Assembly: GCA_947087645.1 (NCBI GenBank)
Contig: CAMUDN010000001.1
Span: 172,681-236,680, forward strand
Direction: 5' to 3'
Length of the DNA: 64,000 nt
DNA from: an uncultured Bulleidia sp.
GTDB taxonomy: Bacteria; Bacillota_I; Bacilli_A; Erysipelotrichales; Erysipelotrichaceae
Position 1 is the stretch's first letter. The number at the start of each line of letters is the position of its first letter. The notes beneath the pieces are model-generated. The model saw only the letters and a list, made by a program, of their open reading frames with translations, did not search any database and was not told the DNA's origin. The translations under genes and the position numbers were made by a program. Below, one piece after another: positions 52,536 to 62,700 of the stretch.

Positions 52536-53249
52536 ATGGCAGAATGGATTTACGGGAAGAATGTTGTGAAGCAAAGTATTCAAGAAGGAAAAGTTAAAAA
52601 ATTATTTCTTCAACGGAGAGATGAAGATCTACTTAATTTAGCTTCTACTAAAAATGTTGTGGTAAAAATTGTATCACGGGATAAGCTTAGTACATTCGTA
52701 AAAACGAGTAATCATCAGGGCGTTGTGGCAGAAATAGAAGAGTATCGTCTCTATACAGTTGAAGAAATACTGGTTTCTATACCAAATAATAAAAAAGGTC
52801 TGTTAGTGATGCTTGATGGTATAGTGGATCCTCATAATTTAGGAGCTATTTTACGAAGTTGTGATGCAATTGGTGTCGATGGTGTTATCTTTAAAAAAGA
52901 TCGTTCAGTTGGCTTGAATGCAACCGTTGCGAAAGTTAGTGTTGGAGCTATTCAAACAGTTAAATGTGCACAAGTAACTAATCTAAGTAGAACAATTGAA
53001 GAATTAAAGAAAAAAGGATTTTGGACGGTTGGTACAGCAATGACAGGTTTAGATTATCGGGCGCTTAATTATGATTTTCCAACATTATTGATTATCGGTA
53101 ATGAAGGAAAAGGTATTTCTGATTTAGTGATGAAAAAATGTGATTATCTTGTTCATTTACCAATGATGGGTAAGATTTCGTCATTAAATGCTTCTGTATC
53201 AGCAGGTATATTGTTATACGAAATTCACAACAAAAGATTCCCTCTATAG
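52536..53249 (+). CDS. rlmB: 23S rRNA (guanosine(2251)-2'-O)-methyltransferase RlmB-type
   Basis: This 237-residue SPOUT (TrmH) methyltransferase has the N-terminal substrate-binding domain WIYGKNVVKQSIQEGKVKKLF. The knotted SAM site has LDGIVDPHNLGAILRSCDAIG, then LLIIGNEGKGIS and LPMMGKISSLNASVSAGILLYE. It starts 1 base after mrnC. Assignment to RlmB over other TrmH-family members relies on context. Confidence 0.93.
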   Translation: MAEWIYGKNVVKQSIQEGKVKKLFLQRRDEDLLNLASTKNVVVKIVSRDKLSTFVKTSNHQGVVAEIEEYRLYTVEEILVSIPNNKKGLLVMLDGIVDPHNLGAILRSCDAIGVDGVIFKKDRSVGLNATVAKVSVGAIQTVKCAQVTNLSRTIEELKKKGFWTVGTAMTGLDYRALNYDFPTLLIIGNEGKGISDLVMKKCDYLVHLPMMGKISSLNASVSAGILLYEIHNKRFPL

Positions 53250-53258
53250 GAGGAAATT

Positions 53259-53855
53259 ATGTCTGCTTTAGAAAACCAACTTGCTTTAATTGAAAAATGT
53301 CGAAATGGTGAGGAAGAAGCTCAAAGAGAGATGCTTAGGCAATATGATGATTTATTGCATATCATTGTAAATAAAACTATTAAGTTGTATCCACGTATGT
53401 ATTATCACTATGATGACCTTTTACAAGAAGCCAGAATTGCTTTTTTTAATGCGGTTAGTCAATTTAAAGATGATAAAAGAGCGTGTTTTAAGACTTTTGC
53501 TAGCTTAGTTATTAAAAGGCGTATCTGGAACGTTGTTCGTAACTTATTAGTAGAATATAATCATAAAGGTTTTGAAGGTATTTCATTAGATGATGAAGAA
53601 ATTAATTATTATGAAATAATTGAACAAAGTAATCGTTTAGCAGAACCAGATTACTATATGAAATTTAATATAGCAAAAACAGCTTTACAAAATGAAATCG
53701 CACAATTAAATTGTGCAGAAAGAGAGATTTTAAGTTGTTGGCTAGTTAATGATAGTTATGATATAGCAGCTAAGAAGTTAGGGATTAGTAAGAAACAATA
53801 TGATGGGCGCTTGCAACGTATAAAGAAAAAAATTAAGCAAGCAGTAATTGATTAG
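53259..53855 (+). CDS. sigH: SigH-like RNA polymerase sigma factor
   Basis: This 198-residue sigma-70 family protein has region 2 at about residues 20-90 (YYHYDDLLQEARIAFFNAV, KTFASLVIKRRIWNVVRN) and region 4 at about 148-195 (LNCAEREIL to KKQYDGRLQRIKKKIKQ). Regions 1 and 3 are absent or small. Location between rlmB and rpmG-secE-nusG is that of sigH in Bacillus and of competence sigma factors elsewhere. Divergence in region 4 makes its promoter specificity uncertain. AGGAGG supports the start. Confidence 0.88.
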   Translation: MSALENQLALIEKCRNGEEEAQREMLRQYDDLLHIIVNKTIKLYPRMYYHYDDLLQEARIAFFNAVSQFKDDKRACFKTFASLVIKRRIWNVVRNLLVEYNHKGFEGISLDDEEINYYEIIEQSNRLAEPDYYMKFNIAKTALQNEIAQLNCAEREILSCWLVNDSYDIAAKKLGISKKQYDGRLQRIKKKIKQAVID

Positions 53856-53859
53856 ATAT

Positions 53860-53889
53860 TTGACGATGTAAGAATGGATGTGCTAAAGT
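53860..53889 (+). promoter_or_regulatory. Promoter of rpmG-secE-nusG
   Basis: TTGACG (53860-53865) is followed after 18 bases by TAAAGT (53884-53889), which is preceded by the extension TGC. Confidence 0.6.
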
Positions 53890-53915
53890 AAACTAGATTA
53901 GGAGTACTTTTTATT

Positions 53916-54068
53916 GTGGAAAAGAAAACAAAAATAACATTAGTTTGTGATGTGTGTAATGCTAGAAATTATGTAACTAATCGTAGTAAAAATTTAAATA
54001 AACGATTAGAATTAAAAAAGTATTGTCCTAAATGTGGCAAAGTAACGATACATAAAGAAACAAAATAG
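53916..54068 (+). CDS. rpmG: 50S ribosomal protein L33
   Basis: This 50-residue protein starts at GTG. The zinc-binding form is clear: VCDVCNARNYVT supplies one CxxC and KKYCPKCGKVTIHKETK the other. A GGAG sequence lies 12 bases upstream. In Bacillus an rpmG copy also lies just before secE. Having all four Cys marks the zinc-dependent (C+) type. Confidence 0.95.
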   Translation: MEKKTKITLVCDVCNARNYVTNRSKNLNKRLELKKYCPKCGKVTIHKETK

Positions 54069-54080
54069 GAGGATCTAGAT

Positions 54081-54347
54081 ATGTCTTTAAAGAAAGAAAT
54101 ATTAAGTGATAAAAAAGAAGTTTTAAAGAAGCAAACCCCAGTTAAAGATTATTGGTTTACATTTAGTGGCATTTGTAAAGAAGCATCTCGTGTTCGTTGG
54201 CCAAAGTGGAAAAGTGTTGGAAATGAAGCAGGTACTATTCAAAACAGTGGTGAAGTTTTAATATTTACTATCTTTTTTGCTGTTTTTTTCATTCTTTGCG
54301 ATTTATTTGTGGCTTTCTTATTAAAAACAGTCGGAATAGGAGCTTAG
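54081..54347 (+). CDS. secE: Preprotein translocase subunit SecE
   Basis: This 88-residue protein is a clamp of the SecYEG channel. It has one membrane helix (about residues 62-83, LIFTIFFAVFFILCDLFVAF) preceded by the conserved amphipathic KEASRVRWPKWKSV. GGAGG precedes the ATG. The rpmG-secE-nusG cluster is intact. Confidence 0.95.
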   Translation: MSLKKEILSDKKEVLKKQTPVKDYWFTFSGICKEASRVRWPKWKSVGNEAGTIQNSGEVLIFTIFFAVFFILCDLFVAFLLKTVGIGA

Positions 54348-54350
54348 AGT

Positions 54351-54935
54351 ATGAAAGAATTAGACGAGAAGGTAATGAAAAGTATTGATGATGAAAATGA
54401 AATACGGTGGTATGTAGTTAATACATATGCTGGACATGAAAATAGAGTTAAAGATAATTTGGAAAAGCGTTTGGAAACGATGGGAATTCAAAACTCATTA
54501 TTTAATATTTTTGTTGCTGAAGAGGAGCAAATTGAAGTCAAGAAAAATAAAACAGAAGTTAAAAAAATAAATATGTTTCCAGGATATATTTTTGTGCAAA
54601 TGAAAATGACGGATGAGGCATGGTATGTTGTGCGTAATACACCGGGGGTAACAGGATTTATTGGTTCTTCTGGTGGTGGAGCAAAACCATTTCCTGTTTC
54701 CGAAGATGAAATGGAGTCTATTTTAAGACGTGTAGGTAATCGTCATCAAAAAGTGACGGTTGATTTTGCAGTTGGTGATACGGTAAAGATTTTAACTGGT
54801 CCTTTTGCCAATATGATTGGGCATATTTCAAGTATGAATGATCAAACGCAAGTAGCAACGGTAATGACGTTACTTTTTGGTCGTGAAACACCTAATGAAA
54901 TAGGTTATGGTGATCTTGAAAAAGTAGAAGAATAG
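54351..54935 (+). CDS. nusG: Transcription termination/antitermination protein NusG
   Basis: This 194-residue protein has an NGN domain (about 18-125; RWYVVNTYAGHENRVKDNLEK, MFPGYIFVQM, VRNTPGVTGFIG) that binds RNA polymerase. A KOW domain at about 140-190 (VGDTVKILTGPFANMIGHIS) contacts ribosome or Rho. In most Bacteria rplK and rplA follow directly, but here a membrane gene does. Confidence 0.97.
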   Translation: MKELDEKVMKSIDDENEIRWYVVNTYAGHENRVKDNLEKRLETMGIQNSLFNIFVAEEEQIEVKKNKTEVKKINMFPGYIFVQMKMTDEAWYVVRNTPGVTGFIGSSGGGAKPFPVSEDEMESILRRVGNRHQKVTVDFAVGDTVKILTGPFANMIGHISSMNDQTQVATVMTLLFGRETPNEIGYGDLEKVEE

Positions 54936-54944
54936 AAAGGAAAT

Positions 54945-55391
54945 ATGATGACAGCAGAATTAAAAACGATAGTAGCTAATTACAGTATATTTGCTGTTGT
55001 ATGGTATGTATTGCAGACATATGGCCATTTTTTACTATTTAAAAAAGCAAAAGTTAATACCATGATAGCTTTTATACCTGTTATTCGTGAATATAAAATA
55101 TTTCAAATGGTTTGGGATAATAAAATTATTTCTTTGGTGTGGATAATAGGTGTTATTGGTTTACCTTTATTTGTTATAGGTAGTAAATTGAAATTGCAAA
55201 GCATAGCGTGGATCGGTTTTGTTTTATCTTTAATAGCGTTAGTATTATCAGCAATCAGAGCTTTTTATGAAGTTCGAGCTTATAATAAAGGCCCAGGTAT
55301 GGCTATTGCTATAATATTTGTAGCACCACTTGCAAATATTATATTAGGTAAGTCAGATGCTGATTACCAAAAAAATCAGATTTTAAATTAA
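54945..55391 (+). CDS. DUF5684-like four-helix membrane protein
   Basis: This 148-residue protein has about four membrane segments at roughly residues 10-30, 60-76, 84-104 and 117-136. A loop LFKKAKVNTMIAFIPVIREYKIF recalls DUF5684 or signal-peptidase-associated small membrane proteins, where a W/K-P-x-Y pattern is found. Function is unknown. It occupies the place of rplK-rplA-rplJ-rplL between nusG and rpoB. A terminator follows. ATG codons at 54945 and 54948 are both usable. Confidence 0.7.
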   Translation: MMTAELKTIVANYSIFAVVWYVLQTYGHFLLFKKAKVNTMIAFIPVIREYKIFQMVWDNKIISLVWIIGVIGLPLFVIGSKLKLQSIAWIGFVLSLIALVLSAIRAFYEVRAYNKGPGMAIAIIFVAPLANIILGKSDADYQKNQILN

Positions 55392-55400
55392 CACAAACTA

Positions 55401-55425
55401 AGGGTAGAAAATTTCTACCTTTTTT
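55401..55425 (+). terminator. Terminator of the nusG unit
   Basis: GGTAGA (55403-55408) and TCTACC (55414-55419) form a stem with a 5-base loop and a T-run. Confidence 0.85.
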
Positions 55426-55539
55426 AATAAAAATTTATTACTTGTAAAGAACAGTTATAAATACTTTTAGTATATAGGATTAATTTCAGAATAAATATAT
55501 AGGTTGTTACATGTGGAGAAATTTAATCTAAAAGTTTGA

Positions 55540-55568
55540 TTGACGTATCAGTAATAATCATTTATTAT
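55540..55568 (+). promoter_or_regulatory. Promoter of rpoB-rpoC
   Basis: TTGACG (55540-55545) and TATTAT (55563-55568) are separated by 17 bases, in an AT-rich 226-base intergenic region after a terminator. Transcription would start near 55575, leaving a leader of about 75 bases. Confidence 0.7.
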
Positions 55569-55593
55569 AATAAATTGCAGAAGAATCGAAATT

Positions 55594-55618
55594 AGGGTAG
55601 GGCTTCTATACCCTTTTT
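55594..55618 (+). terminator. Terminator-like hairpin in the rpoB leader
   Basis: AGGGTA (55594-55599) and TACCCT (55609-55614) form a stem followed by T residues, about 20 bases after the predicted transcription start and 31 bases before the rpoB ATG. It may act as an attenuator for the rpoBC transcript. Confidence 0.6.
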
Positions 55619-55649
55619 GCATTTCTTTATAGCAATGAAAGGCGGCTAT

Positions 55650-58600
55650 ATGAAAGAAAATCAGGCATATCATGTTGTTAAATACGGTAATAAAGCAACA
55701 CGTCGTGACTACTCTAAAGTAAGTAGTGGTCTAGGTCTTCCTGACTTGGTAGAGATTCAAACAGAATCTTTTGATTGGTTTTTGAGAGAAGGAATTCAAG
55801 AAGTTTTTGATGGTATTTTTCCAATTACTAACCATAGTGAAAGCATCCGCTTAAAATTTTTAGGTTATCGCTTAGAAGATCCGGTTTTAAGTATCGCTGA
55901 ATGTAAATTTAATCAAGTTAATTATTGTGCCAAAATGTATGGTGATATGGAACTTGAAATGATAGATCAAGAAACAGGAGAGGTTTTAACAAAAAGAGAA
56001 GATGTTTATTTAGGGGAATTACCATTAATGACACCAGGTGGAACATTTATCATTAATGGTGCAGAACGGGTCATTGTATCACAGATTGTGCGCTCACCAG
56101 GAGCTTATTTTGGAATTGAATCAGAAGATCGAACAGGACGTGATACTTATACCAGTGAATTAATTCCAGCAAGAGGAACATGGCTAGAATTTTTAACGGA
56201 TGAAAAAAAATCAACATTTGGACGTGTTGTTATGACATCAGTTGATCGTCATCGTAAAATTTTAAGTACTATTTTCTTGAAAGCGATAGGATTATCCTTG
56301 AATCGTGATAAAAAAGGTGAGATTGTCTCTTTAACAGATATTCAAAAATTCTTAAAAGCTTTACATTTACCGGTTTATAAGGATGTTATTGTACCTGATG
56401 ATCAAACGGAAGCATTAAATGAATATGCTCTTTTATATACTTCAATTTTTGGTAATTATGAAGAATTGCGTAATTCATTAGCAGTTGATAAATTGGCAAC
56501 AACAAGCGAAGCTTTATATACAATTTATCAAAATCAGCGACAAGATGAAATTGCTACTGTAGATGGAGCTATTTCTTTGCTGGATTCACGCTTTTTTGAT
56601 CATAAAGCATATGATTTAACAAAAGCAGGGCGTTATAAAGTTCGACGTAAATTAAATATTTTAGATCGTTTGATAGGTCATGAAATAAATGAAAATTTAG
56701 TTGGTGCTGATGGTAAAGTTTTAGTGAAAAAGGGATCAATTATTGAACTTTCTACACGAAATGTTTTACGTGAAGAAATTAATAAGGGAATTATGATGAG
56801 TGCGTTGCCTTTTACTCATTCTTTTTCTCATCCTGATACTGTGGCCGTTAATACAAGTTGGAAAAAATCATTAGTTGGGCGTATATTATCTAAAACTCTT
56901 GAAGGCGAATATTCGCTTGAGGAAGGTACTGTTTTAACGGAAGAAGATGTTAAAGCATTATCTAAAGAGTATGCAAAAGTACAAGTTTATGCTGGAATTT
57001 ATGCTAATAGAGTGAAAGTTAGTAATGATAATGTTAATGCAGTATTGAATTTGGGTGATCGTTTATTCCAAATTGGCAGAGTGACGGTAAATGGTGAAGA
57101 CTTGCTTGATACAAATAATGAAGTATTTGTAGAAAGATACTTACCTAATGTGCGACGTAATTCTTTATCTTTAAAACAACAAGATGTAATTGTAAAAGCA
57201 GTTATGGATGGTAAAGATGTAAGTGTTTGGTTAGTTGGTGCAGCTGTTCAAACAGTTGAAATTAATGTTGCAAATCAAGCAATTAAAATAATTGGTATCG
57301 ATCCATTAAATGAGAAAGAAACAATTACGATCTCAGATATTTATGCTTTATATAATTATCAGTTAACGATGTTAGATGGTGTAGGAACACAAGATGATAT
57401 CGATATGTTATCGAATCGTCGTATTCGTACTATGGGTGAATTATTACAAAATCAATATCGTTTAGGTTTAAGTAGAGCGGAAAGAACGATTAAAGATCGT
57501 ATGTCTATTTCTGATACTTCTTCTTTGACACCTAAAACACTAGTTAATATTCGTCCTTTAACAACACCTGTTAAAGAATTTTTCTCAGCTTCACAGTTGT
57601 CGCAGTTTATGGATCAAGAAAATCCGCTAGCAGAGTTATCAAATAAACGTCGTATCTCGGCATTAGGTCCAGGTGGGCTGACGCGTGAAAGAGCTGGCTT
57701 TGAAGTACGTGATATTCATAATTCACACTATGGACGAATTTGTCCGATTGAAACACCAGAAGGTCCAAATATTGGATTGATTTCTTACTTAACGACATAT
57801 GCTAAAGTTAATCAATATGGTTTTATTGAAACACCATATCGAAAAGTTAAAAATGGTATTGTTACGGATGAAGTCGTATACATGGATGCCGAAGAAGAAA
57901 ATGAACATGTTATAGCTCAATCTAACGCCATTGAGAATGGCAAATTAGTAGGAGAAAGAGTAGTTGCCCGTATTGCTGGTGAAACTGTGATGGCGGAAGC
58001 AGATAAAGTTGATTTTGCGGATGTATCACCAAGACAAATTGTTTCAGTTGCTACCGCTTGTGTACCTTTTTTGGAAAATGATGACTGTACTCGTGCTTTA
58101 ATGGGAGCTAACATGCAAAGACAAGCTGTACCATTATTGAATCCGCATAGTCCATATGTAGGAACAGGTATGGAACATATGATTGCTCGTTATTCAGGTG
58201 AAGCATGTGTTGCGACAGCACCTGGTATGGTTACGTATGTTGATGCCAATCGTATTGTAGTAGCACAAGATGATGGTACAAGAAAAGAATATAAATTAAC
58301 GAAATATTCACGTTCTAATGCTTCGACATGTATTAACCAAAAACCGATTGTGTTGAAAGGTGAGCGGATTGAACGAGGCGATATTTTGGCAGATGGTCCT
58401 TCCATGGAAAATGGTGAATTAGCACTTGGTCAAAATGTAACAATCGCTTTTATGACATGGAAAGGATATAACTATGAAGATGCTATTATCATGTCAGAAA
58501 AGATGCAAGCGGAAGATTATTATACTTCGGTACATATAGAAGAATATTCATTAGAATGTCGTAATACAAAACTTGGGGATGAAGAAATTACGTATGATAT

Positions 58601-59786
58601 TCCAAATGTTGCGGAAGCAGCTAAACGTAATCTTGATGCACGAGGAATTATTAGAGAAGGTGCTGACGTTAAGGAAGGTGATATTTTAGTAGGTAAAGTA
58701 ACACCAAAAGGACAAACTGATGTAAGCCCTGAAGAAAAATTATTGCTAGCTATATTTGGCGAAAAATCACGGGAAGTGCGTGATAATTCCTTAAAAGTTC
58801 CACACGGTGGTGCAGGTACTGTTTTAGCTGTACGTGAATTCCGCCGGACAGATAAAGGCGTTGAACTAAAGAATGGTGTAAAGAGTTTAGTTAAAGTTTT
58901 CATTGTTCAAAAGAGAAAGATATCAGAAGGTGATAAGATGGCTGGTCGACATGGTAATAAAGGTGTCATTTCACGCATTAATCCGGTTGAAGATATGCCA
59001 TTTATGGCTGATGGTACACCTATTGATGTTATGTTGAATCCTTTTGGTGTTCCTTCACGAATGAACATTGGTCAGGTTCTGGAAGTTCATTTAGGCTTAG
59101 CAGCTAAACGTTTAGGTGTTAAATTTGCAACACCTGTCTTTGATGGTGTTTCAAATGATGATTTAAGAAATATTATGAAAGAAGCTGGATCATCAGAAGA
59201 TGGTAAATATGTGTTATATGACGGTATGACAGGTGAAGCCTATGATGAACGGATTTCAGTTGGTGTTATGTACATGATTAAGTTAGCACACATGGTTGAT
59301 GATAAATTACATGCACGGGCAACGGGACCTTATTCGTTAGTGACACAACAACCATTGGGTGGTAAAGCACAAAATGGTGGCCAGAGATTTGGTGAAATGG
59401 AAGTTTGGGCTTTGGAAGCTTATGGTGCATCACATACATTGCAAGAAATTTTAACCGTTAAATCAGATGATATTGTTGGTCGAACAAAAACATATGAGTC
59501 AATTGTCAAAGGTAAAGATATGCCAACACCGGGAATACCTGAATCATTCCGTGTCTTAGTGCATGAATTGCAGTCATTAGCTATTGATGTTCGTATGTTG
59601 GATAAAGATGGCCGTGAGATGGATTTGAAAGATATGGAACAGCAAGACTTAAAGGAAGAAACAATGGTTAATTCAGATGCTGAAATGGTTAATGACGCTC
59701 ATCAGGAAGATGGATTTATGATGATGGAAAATGATGAAGAAGTTGTTGAAGCAGCAGAAGTTGGTATCGACGAAGGTGAAGAATAG
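55650..59786 (+). CDS. rpoB: DNA-directed RNA polymerase subunit beta
   Basis: This subunit of about 1378 residues is long compared with Bacillus (about 1193). The surplus lies before the rifampicin region, since the residue equivalent to E. coli 526 is residue 665 here. The tail is acidic (EVVEAAEVGIDEGEE). Cluster I reads SQLSQFMDQENPLAELSNKR, with Asn instead of His at position 526. The KMAGRHGNKGV and GGKAQNGGQRFGEMEVWALE signatures are intact. I take the ATG at 55650, preceded by AAAGG, because upstream in-frame ATGs overlap the leader. rpoC follows 10 bases later. Confidence 0.98.
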   Translation: MKENQAYHVVKYGNKATRRDYSKVSSGLGLPDLVEIQTESFDWFLREGIQEVFDGIFPITNHSESIRLKFLGYRLEDPVLSIAECKFNQVNYCAKMYGDMELEMIDQETGEVLTKREDVYLGELPLMTPGGTFIINGAERVIVSQIVRSPGAYFGIESEDRTGRDTYTSELIPARGTWLEFLTDEKKSTFGRVVMTSVDRHRKILSTIFLKAIGLSLNRDKKGEIVSLTDIQKFLKALHLPVYKDVIVPDDQTEALNEYALLYTSIFGNYEELRNSLAVDKLATTSEALYTIYQNQRQDEIATVDGAISLLDSRFFDHKAYDLTKAGRYKVRRKLNILDRLIGHEINENLVGADGKVLVKKGSIIELSTRNVLREEINKGIMMSALPFTHSFSHPDTVAVNTSWKKSLVGRILSKTLEGEYSLEEGTVLTEEDVKALSKEYAKVQVYAGIYANRVKVSNDNVNAVLNLGDRLFQIGRVTVNGEDLLDTNNEVFVERYLPNVRRNSLSLKQQDVIVKAVMDGKDVSVWLVGAAVQTVEINVANQAIKIIGIDPLNEKETITISDIYALYNYQLTMLDGVGTQDDIDMLSNRRIRTMGELLQNQYRLGLSRAERTIKDRMSISDTSSLTPKTLVNIRPLTTPVKEFFSASQLSQFMDQENPLAELSNKRRISALGPGGLTRERAGFEVRDIHNSHYGRICPIETPEGPNIGLISYLTTYAKVNQYGFIETPYRKVKNGIVTDEVVYMDAEEENEHVIAQSNAIENGKLVGERVVARIAGETVMAEADKVDFADVSPRQIVSVATACVPFLENDDCTRALMGANMQRQAVPLLNPHSPYVGTGMEHMIARYSGEACVATAPGMVTYVDANRIVVAQDDGTRKEYKLTKYSRSNASTCINQKPIVLKGERIERGDILADGPSMENGELALGQNVTIAFMTWKGYNYEDAIIMSEKMQAEDYYTSVHIEEYSLECRNTKLGDEEITYDIPNVAEAAKRNLDARGIIREGADVKEGDILVGKVTPKGQTDVSPEEKLLLAIFGEKSREVRDNSLKVPHGGAGTVLAVREFRRTDKGVELKNGVKSLVKVFIVQKRKISEGDKMAGRHGNKGVISRINPVEDMPFMADGTPIDVMLNPFGVPSRMNIGQVLEVHLGLAAKRLGVKFATPVFDGVSNDDLRNIMKEAGSSEDGKYVLYDGMTGEAYDERISVGVMYMIKLAHMVDDKLHARATGPYSLVTQQPLGGKAQNGGQRFGEMEVWALEAYGASHTLQEILTVKSDDIVGRTKTYESIVKGKDMPTPGIPESFRVLVHELQSLAIDVRMLDKDGREMDLKDMEQQDLKEETMVNSDAEMVNDAHQEDGFMMMENDEEVVEAAEVGIDEGEE

Positions 59787-59796
59787 GAGGCATTTA

Positions 59797-62700
59797 ATGA
59801 ATATTAATAATTTTTCGGCCATTAAAATTGGTCTAGCCTCACCAGAAAAGATTTTGAAATGGTCTTATGGCGAAGTTAAAAAGCCTGAAACCATTAATTA
59901 TCGTTCTCAAAAGCCAGAAAAAGAAGGCTTATTTGCAGAACAAATATTTGGTCCTACAAAAGATTGGGAATGTGCTTGTGGTAAATATAAAAAAGTTCGA
60001 TATCAAGGGGTTGTCTGTGATCGATGTGGGGTCGAAGTTACAAAAAGTAGCGTTCGGCGTGAACGAATGGGACATATTAAATTAGCTGCCCCTGTCACAC
60101 ATATTTGGTATTTAAGAGGAACACCATCACGTTTAGCGTTGATTTTGAATTTACCACCAAAACAGTTAGAAGAAATAATTTATTTTGTTTCTTGGGTTGT
60201 TACGGATCCAGGTGATTTAAGTGAAGCTAAAAATGGTATTAAATATAAGCAAGTTCTTTCAGAAAGAGAGTATCGTGCTTTAATTGCTCAATATGGACCA
60301 GGCAGTTTTACAGCTCAAACAGGTGCAGAAGCAATTAAAGTATTATTGGAGCAGATTGATTTAGAAAAAGATTATAAAGAAATAAAAGAAGAATTGGATA
60401 ATTCAAAAGGTGAAAAGAGAAAACAGCTAATTAAGCGTTTGGAAACAGTTGAGGCATTCCGTAATTCAGATAATAAACCAGAGTGGATGGTATTAACTGT
60501 TTTACCAGTTATTCCACCTGATTTAAGACCTATGTTGCAATTAGATGGTGGTCGTTTTGCATCTTCTGATTTAAATGACTTATATCGGCGTGTTATAACT
60601 CGTAATAATCGTCTTGAAAAGTTATTGAGTTTAGGTACACCATCAATTATTGTGCAAAATGAAAAACGTATGTTGCAAGAAGCGGTTGATGCGCTGATTG
60701 ATAATGGACGACGTGGTAAGCCAGTAAATGGAGCATCTAATCGTGCTTTAAAATCATTGTCTAACTCATTGAAAGGTAAACAAGGACGTTTTCGGCAAAA
60801 CTTACTTGGTAAGCGGGTTGACTTTTCTGGACGTTCAGTTATTGCCATTGGTCCATATTTAAAGATGTGGCAATGTGGATTACCACGGGAGATGGCAATT
60901 AATTTATATAAACCATTTGTTATCAATGAATTAGTTAACCAACAAATAGCTACTAATCCGAAAACAGCAGAGAAATTAATTGCCCGCCAAGATCATCGTA
61001 TTTGGGATATTGTTGAGCAGGTTATAGATCATCATCCTGTTTTCTTAAACCGTGCTCCAACTTTACACCGTTTAGGTATTCAAGCGTTCTTTCCAAAATT
61101 GGTAGAAGGAAGAGCTATTCGTGTTCATCCTTTAGTTTGTCCGGCTTTTAATGCTGACTTTGACGGTGATCAGATGGCAGTTCATTTACCTCTTAGTGAT
61201 ATGGCAAGAGCTGAAACAGAAGTTTTAATGCTTGGTTCAAATAATATTTTAGGACCAAAAGATGGTAAACCGATTGTTACACCAGGTCAGGATTTAGTGC
61301 TTGGTAATTTCTACTTAAACATGGAAGAAACTGCTGCAGAATTTTATAAGAAAGCAGATTTATTAGATGCTATTGGTGAAAAAGTAGAAGCTGCTCGTTG
61401 GCGTCGCTATGGTGATAATGAAGGTCATGTATTTAAGGATGTGGATGAAGTTTTAATGGCTTATCAAACAGGGGTAGTTCATTTACATAGTCGTATCGCT
61501 TTGCCGGCAAATAAAGCTGGGAAAACTTGTTTTACGGATAAACAAATGGATGATTATTTGATTACAACTGTAGGTAAGATTATATTTAATTCTGTTTTTC
61601 CACCAGAATTCCCTTATTTAAATATTGTTGATGAAAAGAATCTTAAAGCAACATCAGATGAATTCTTTTTAGCTAAAGGGACAAATATTAAAAAAGAAAT
61701 TGCTGAAAGAAAAGTTTCCTCAGAATTTAAAAAGAAGGAACTTGGTGTTTTAATTGCAGCTGTTTTTGATCGTTACAATACTAATGGTACTTCCGATATC
61801 TTAGATGGTTTAAAAGATATGGGGTATTTATATTCTACTTTAGCTGGTATGACAGTTGCTTTGAGTGATATCAAGGTAGCACCTAATAAAGATGAAATGG
61901 TAGCAGAAGGTCGAAAGAAAGCGGATGTTTTAAATTCTTTAAGAGATCGTGGTTTATTAACACCTCAAGAATGGGAACGTGCTTTCTCTGAATTGTGGGC
62001 TAATGTTAAGGAAAAAGTAGGTGACTCTTTGATGGCATCATTGCCACGTATGAATCCAATTAATATGATGGCTGTATCAGGTGCTCGTGGTAACAAAAAC
62101 CATTTTACCCAATTAGCTGGTATGCGTGGTTTGATGGCTCGACCAATGCAGTCGAAATCACGTAAAGAGTATCAACCATCAATTATTGAAGTTCCTATCT
62201 ATTCATCATTCCGTGAAGGAATGTCGGTATCAGAGTTCTTTATTTCAACTCATGGTGTACGTAAAGGATTAACAGATACGGCTTTAAAGACAGCTGAATC
62301 AGGTTATTTAACACGGCGTTTAGTTGATGTTGCTCAAGAAGTAATTATTAACGAAGAAGATTGTGGTACTGAATCAGGTTATTTAGTATCTGATATTGTT
62401 GATCAACGTAATAATTCAATTATCGAAAAATTTTATGATCGTATTGTTGGACGTTATACACAACAAGCAATCGTTCATCCAACAAGTGGTGAGATATTGG
62501 TTGATGAAGATACATTTATTACCGAGTCATTAGCTCAAAAAGTTGTTAATGCAGGTGTTAAGCAGGCTTATATCCGTAATGTATTTACATGTGAATCAAG
62601 AAATGGTATTTGTCGTAAATGTTATGGTAAAAATATGGCTACGGGTCATCTTGTTGAAGAAGGTGAAGCAGTTGGTATTATGGCAGCACAAGCGATTGGT

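Noticed and set aside
58520..58903. Long antisense open frame inside rpoB, and a similar one at 60372-60926 inside rpoC
   Set aside because: They have no ribosome site, no family resemblance, and mirror the codon pattern of the sense gene. They are shadows of conserved coding sequence.
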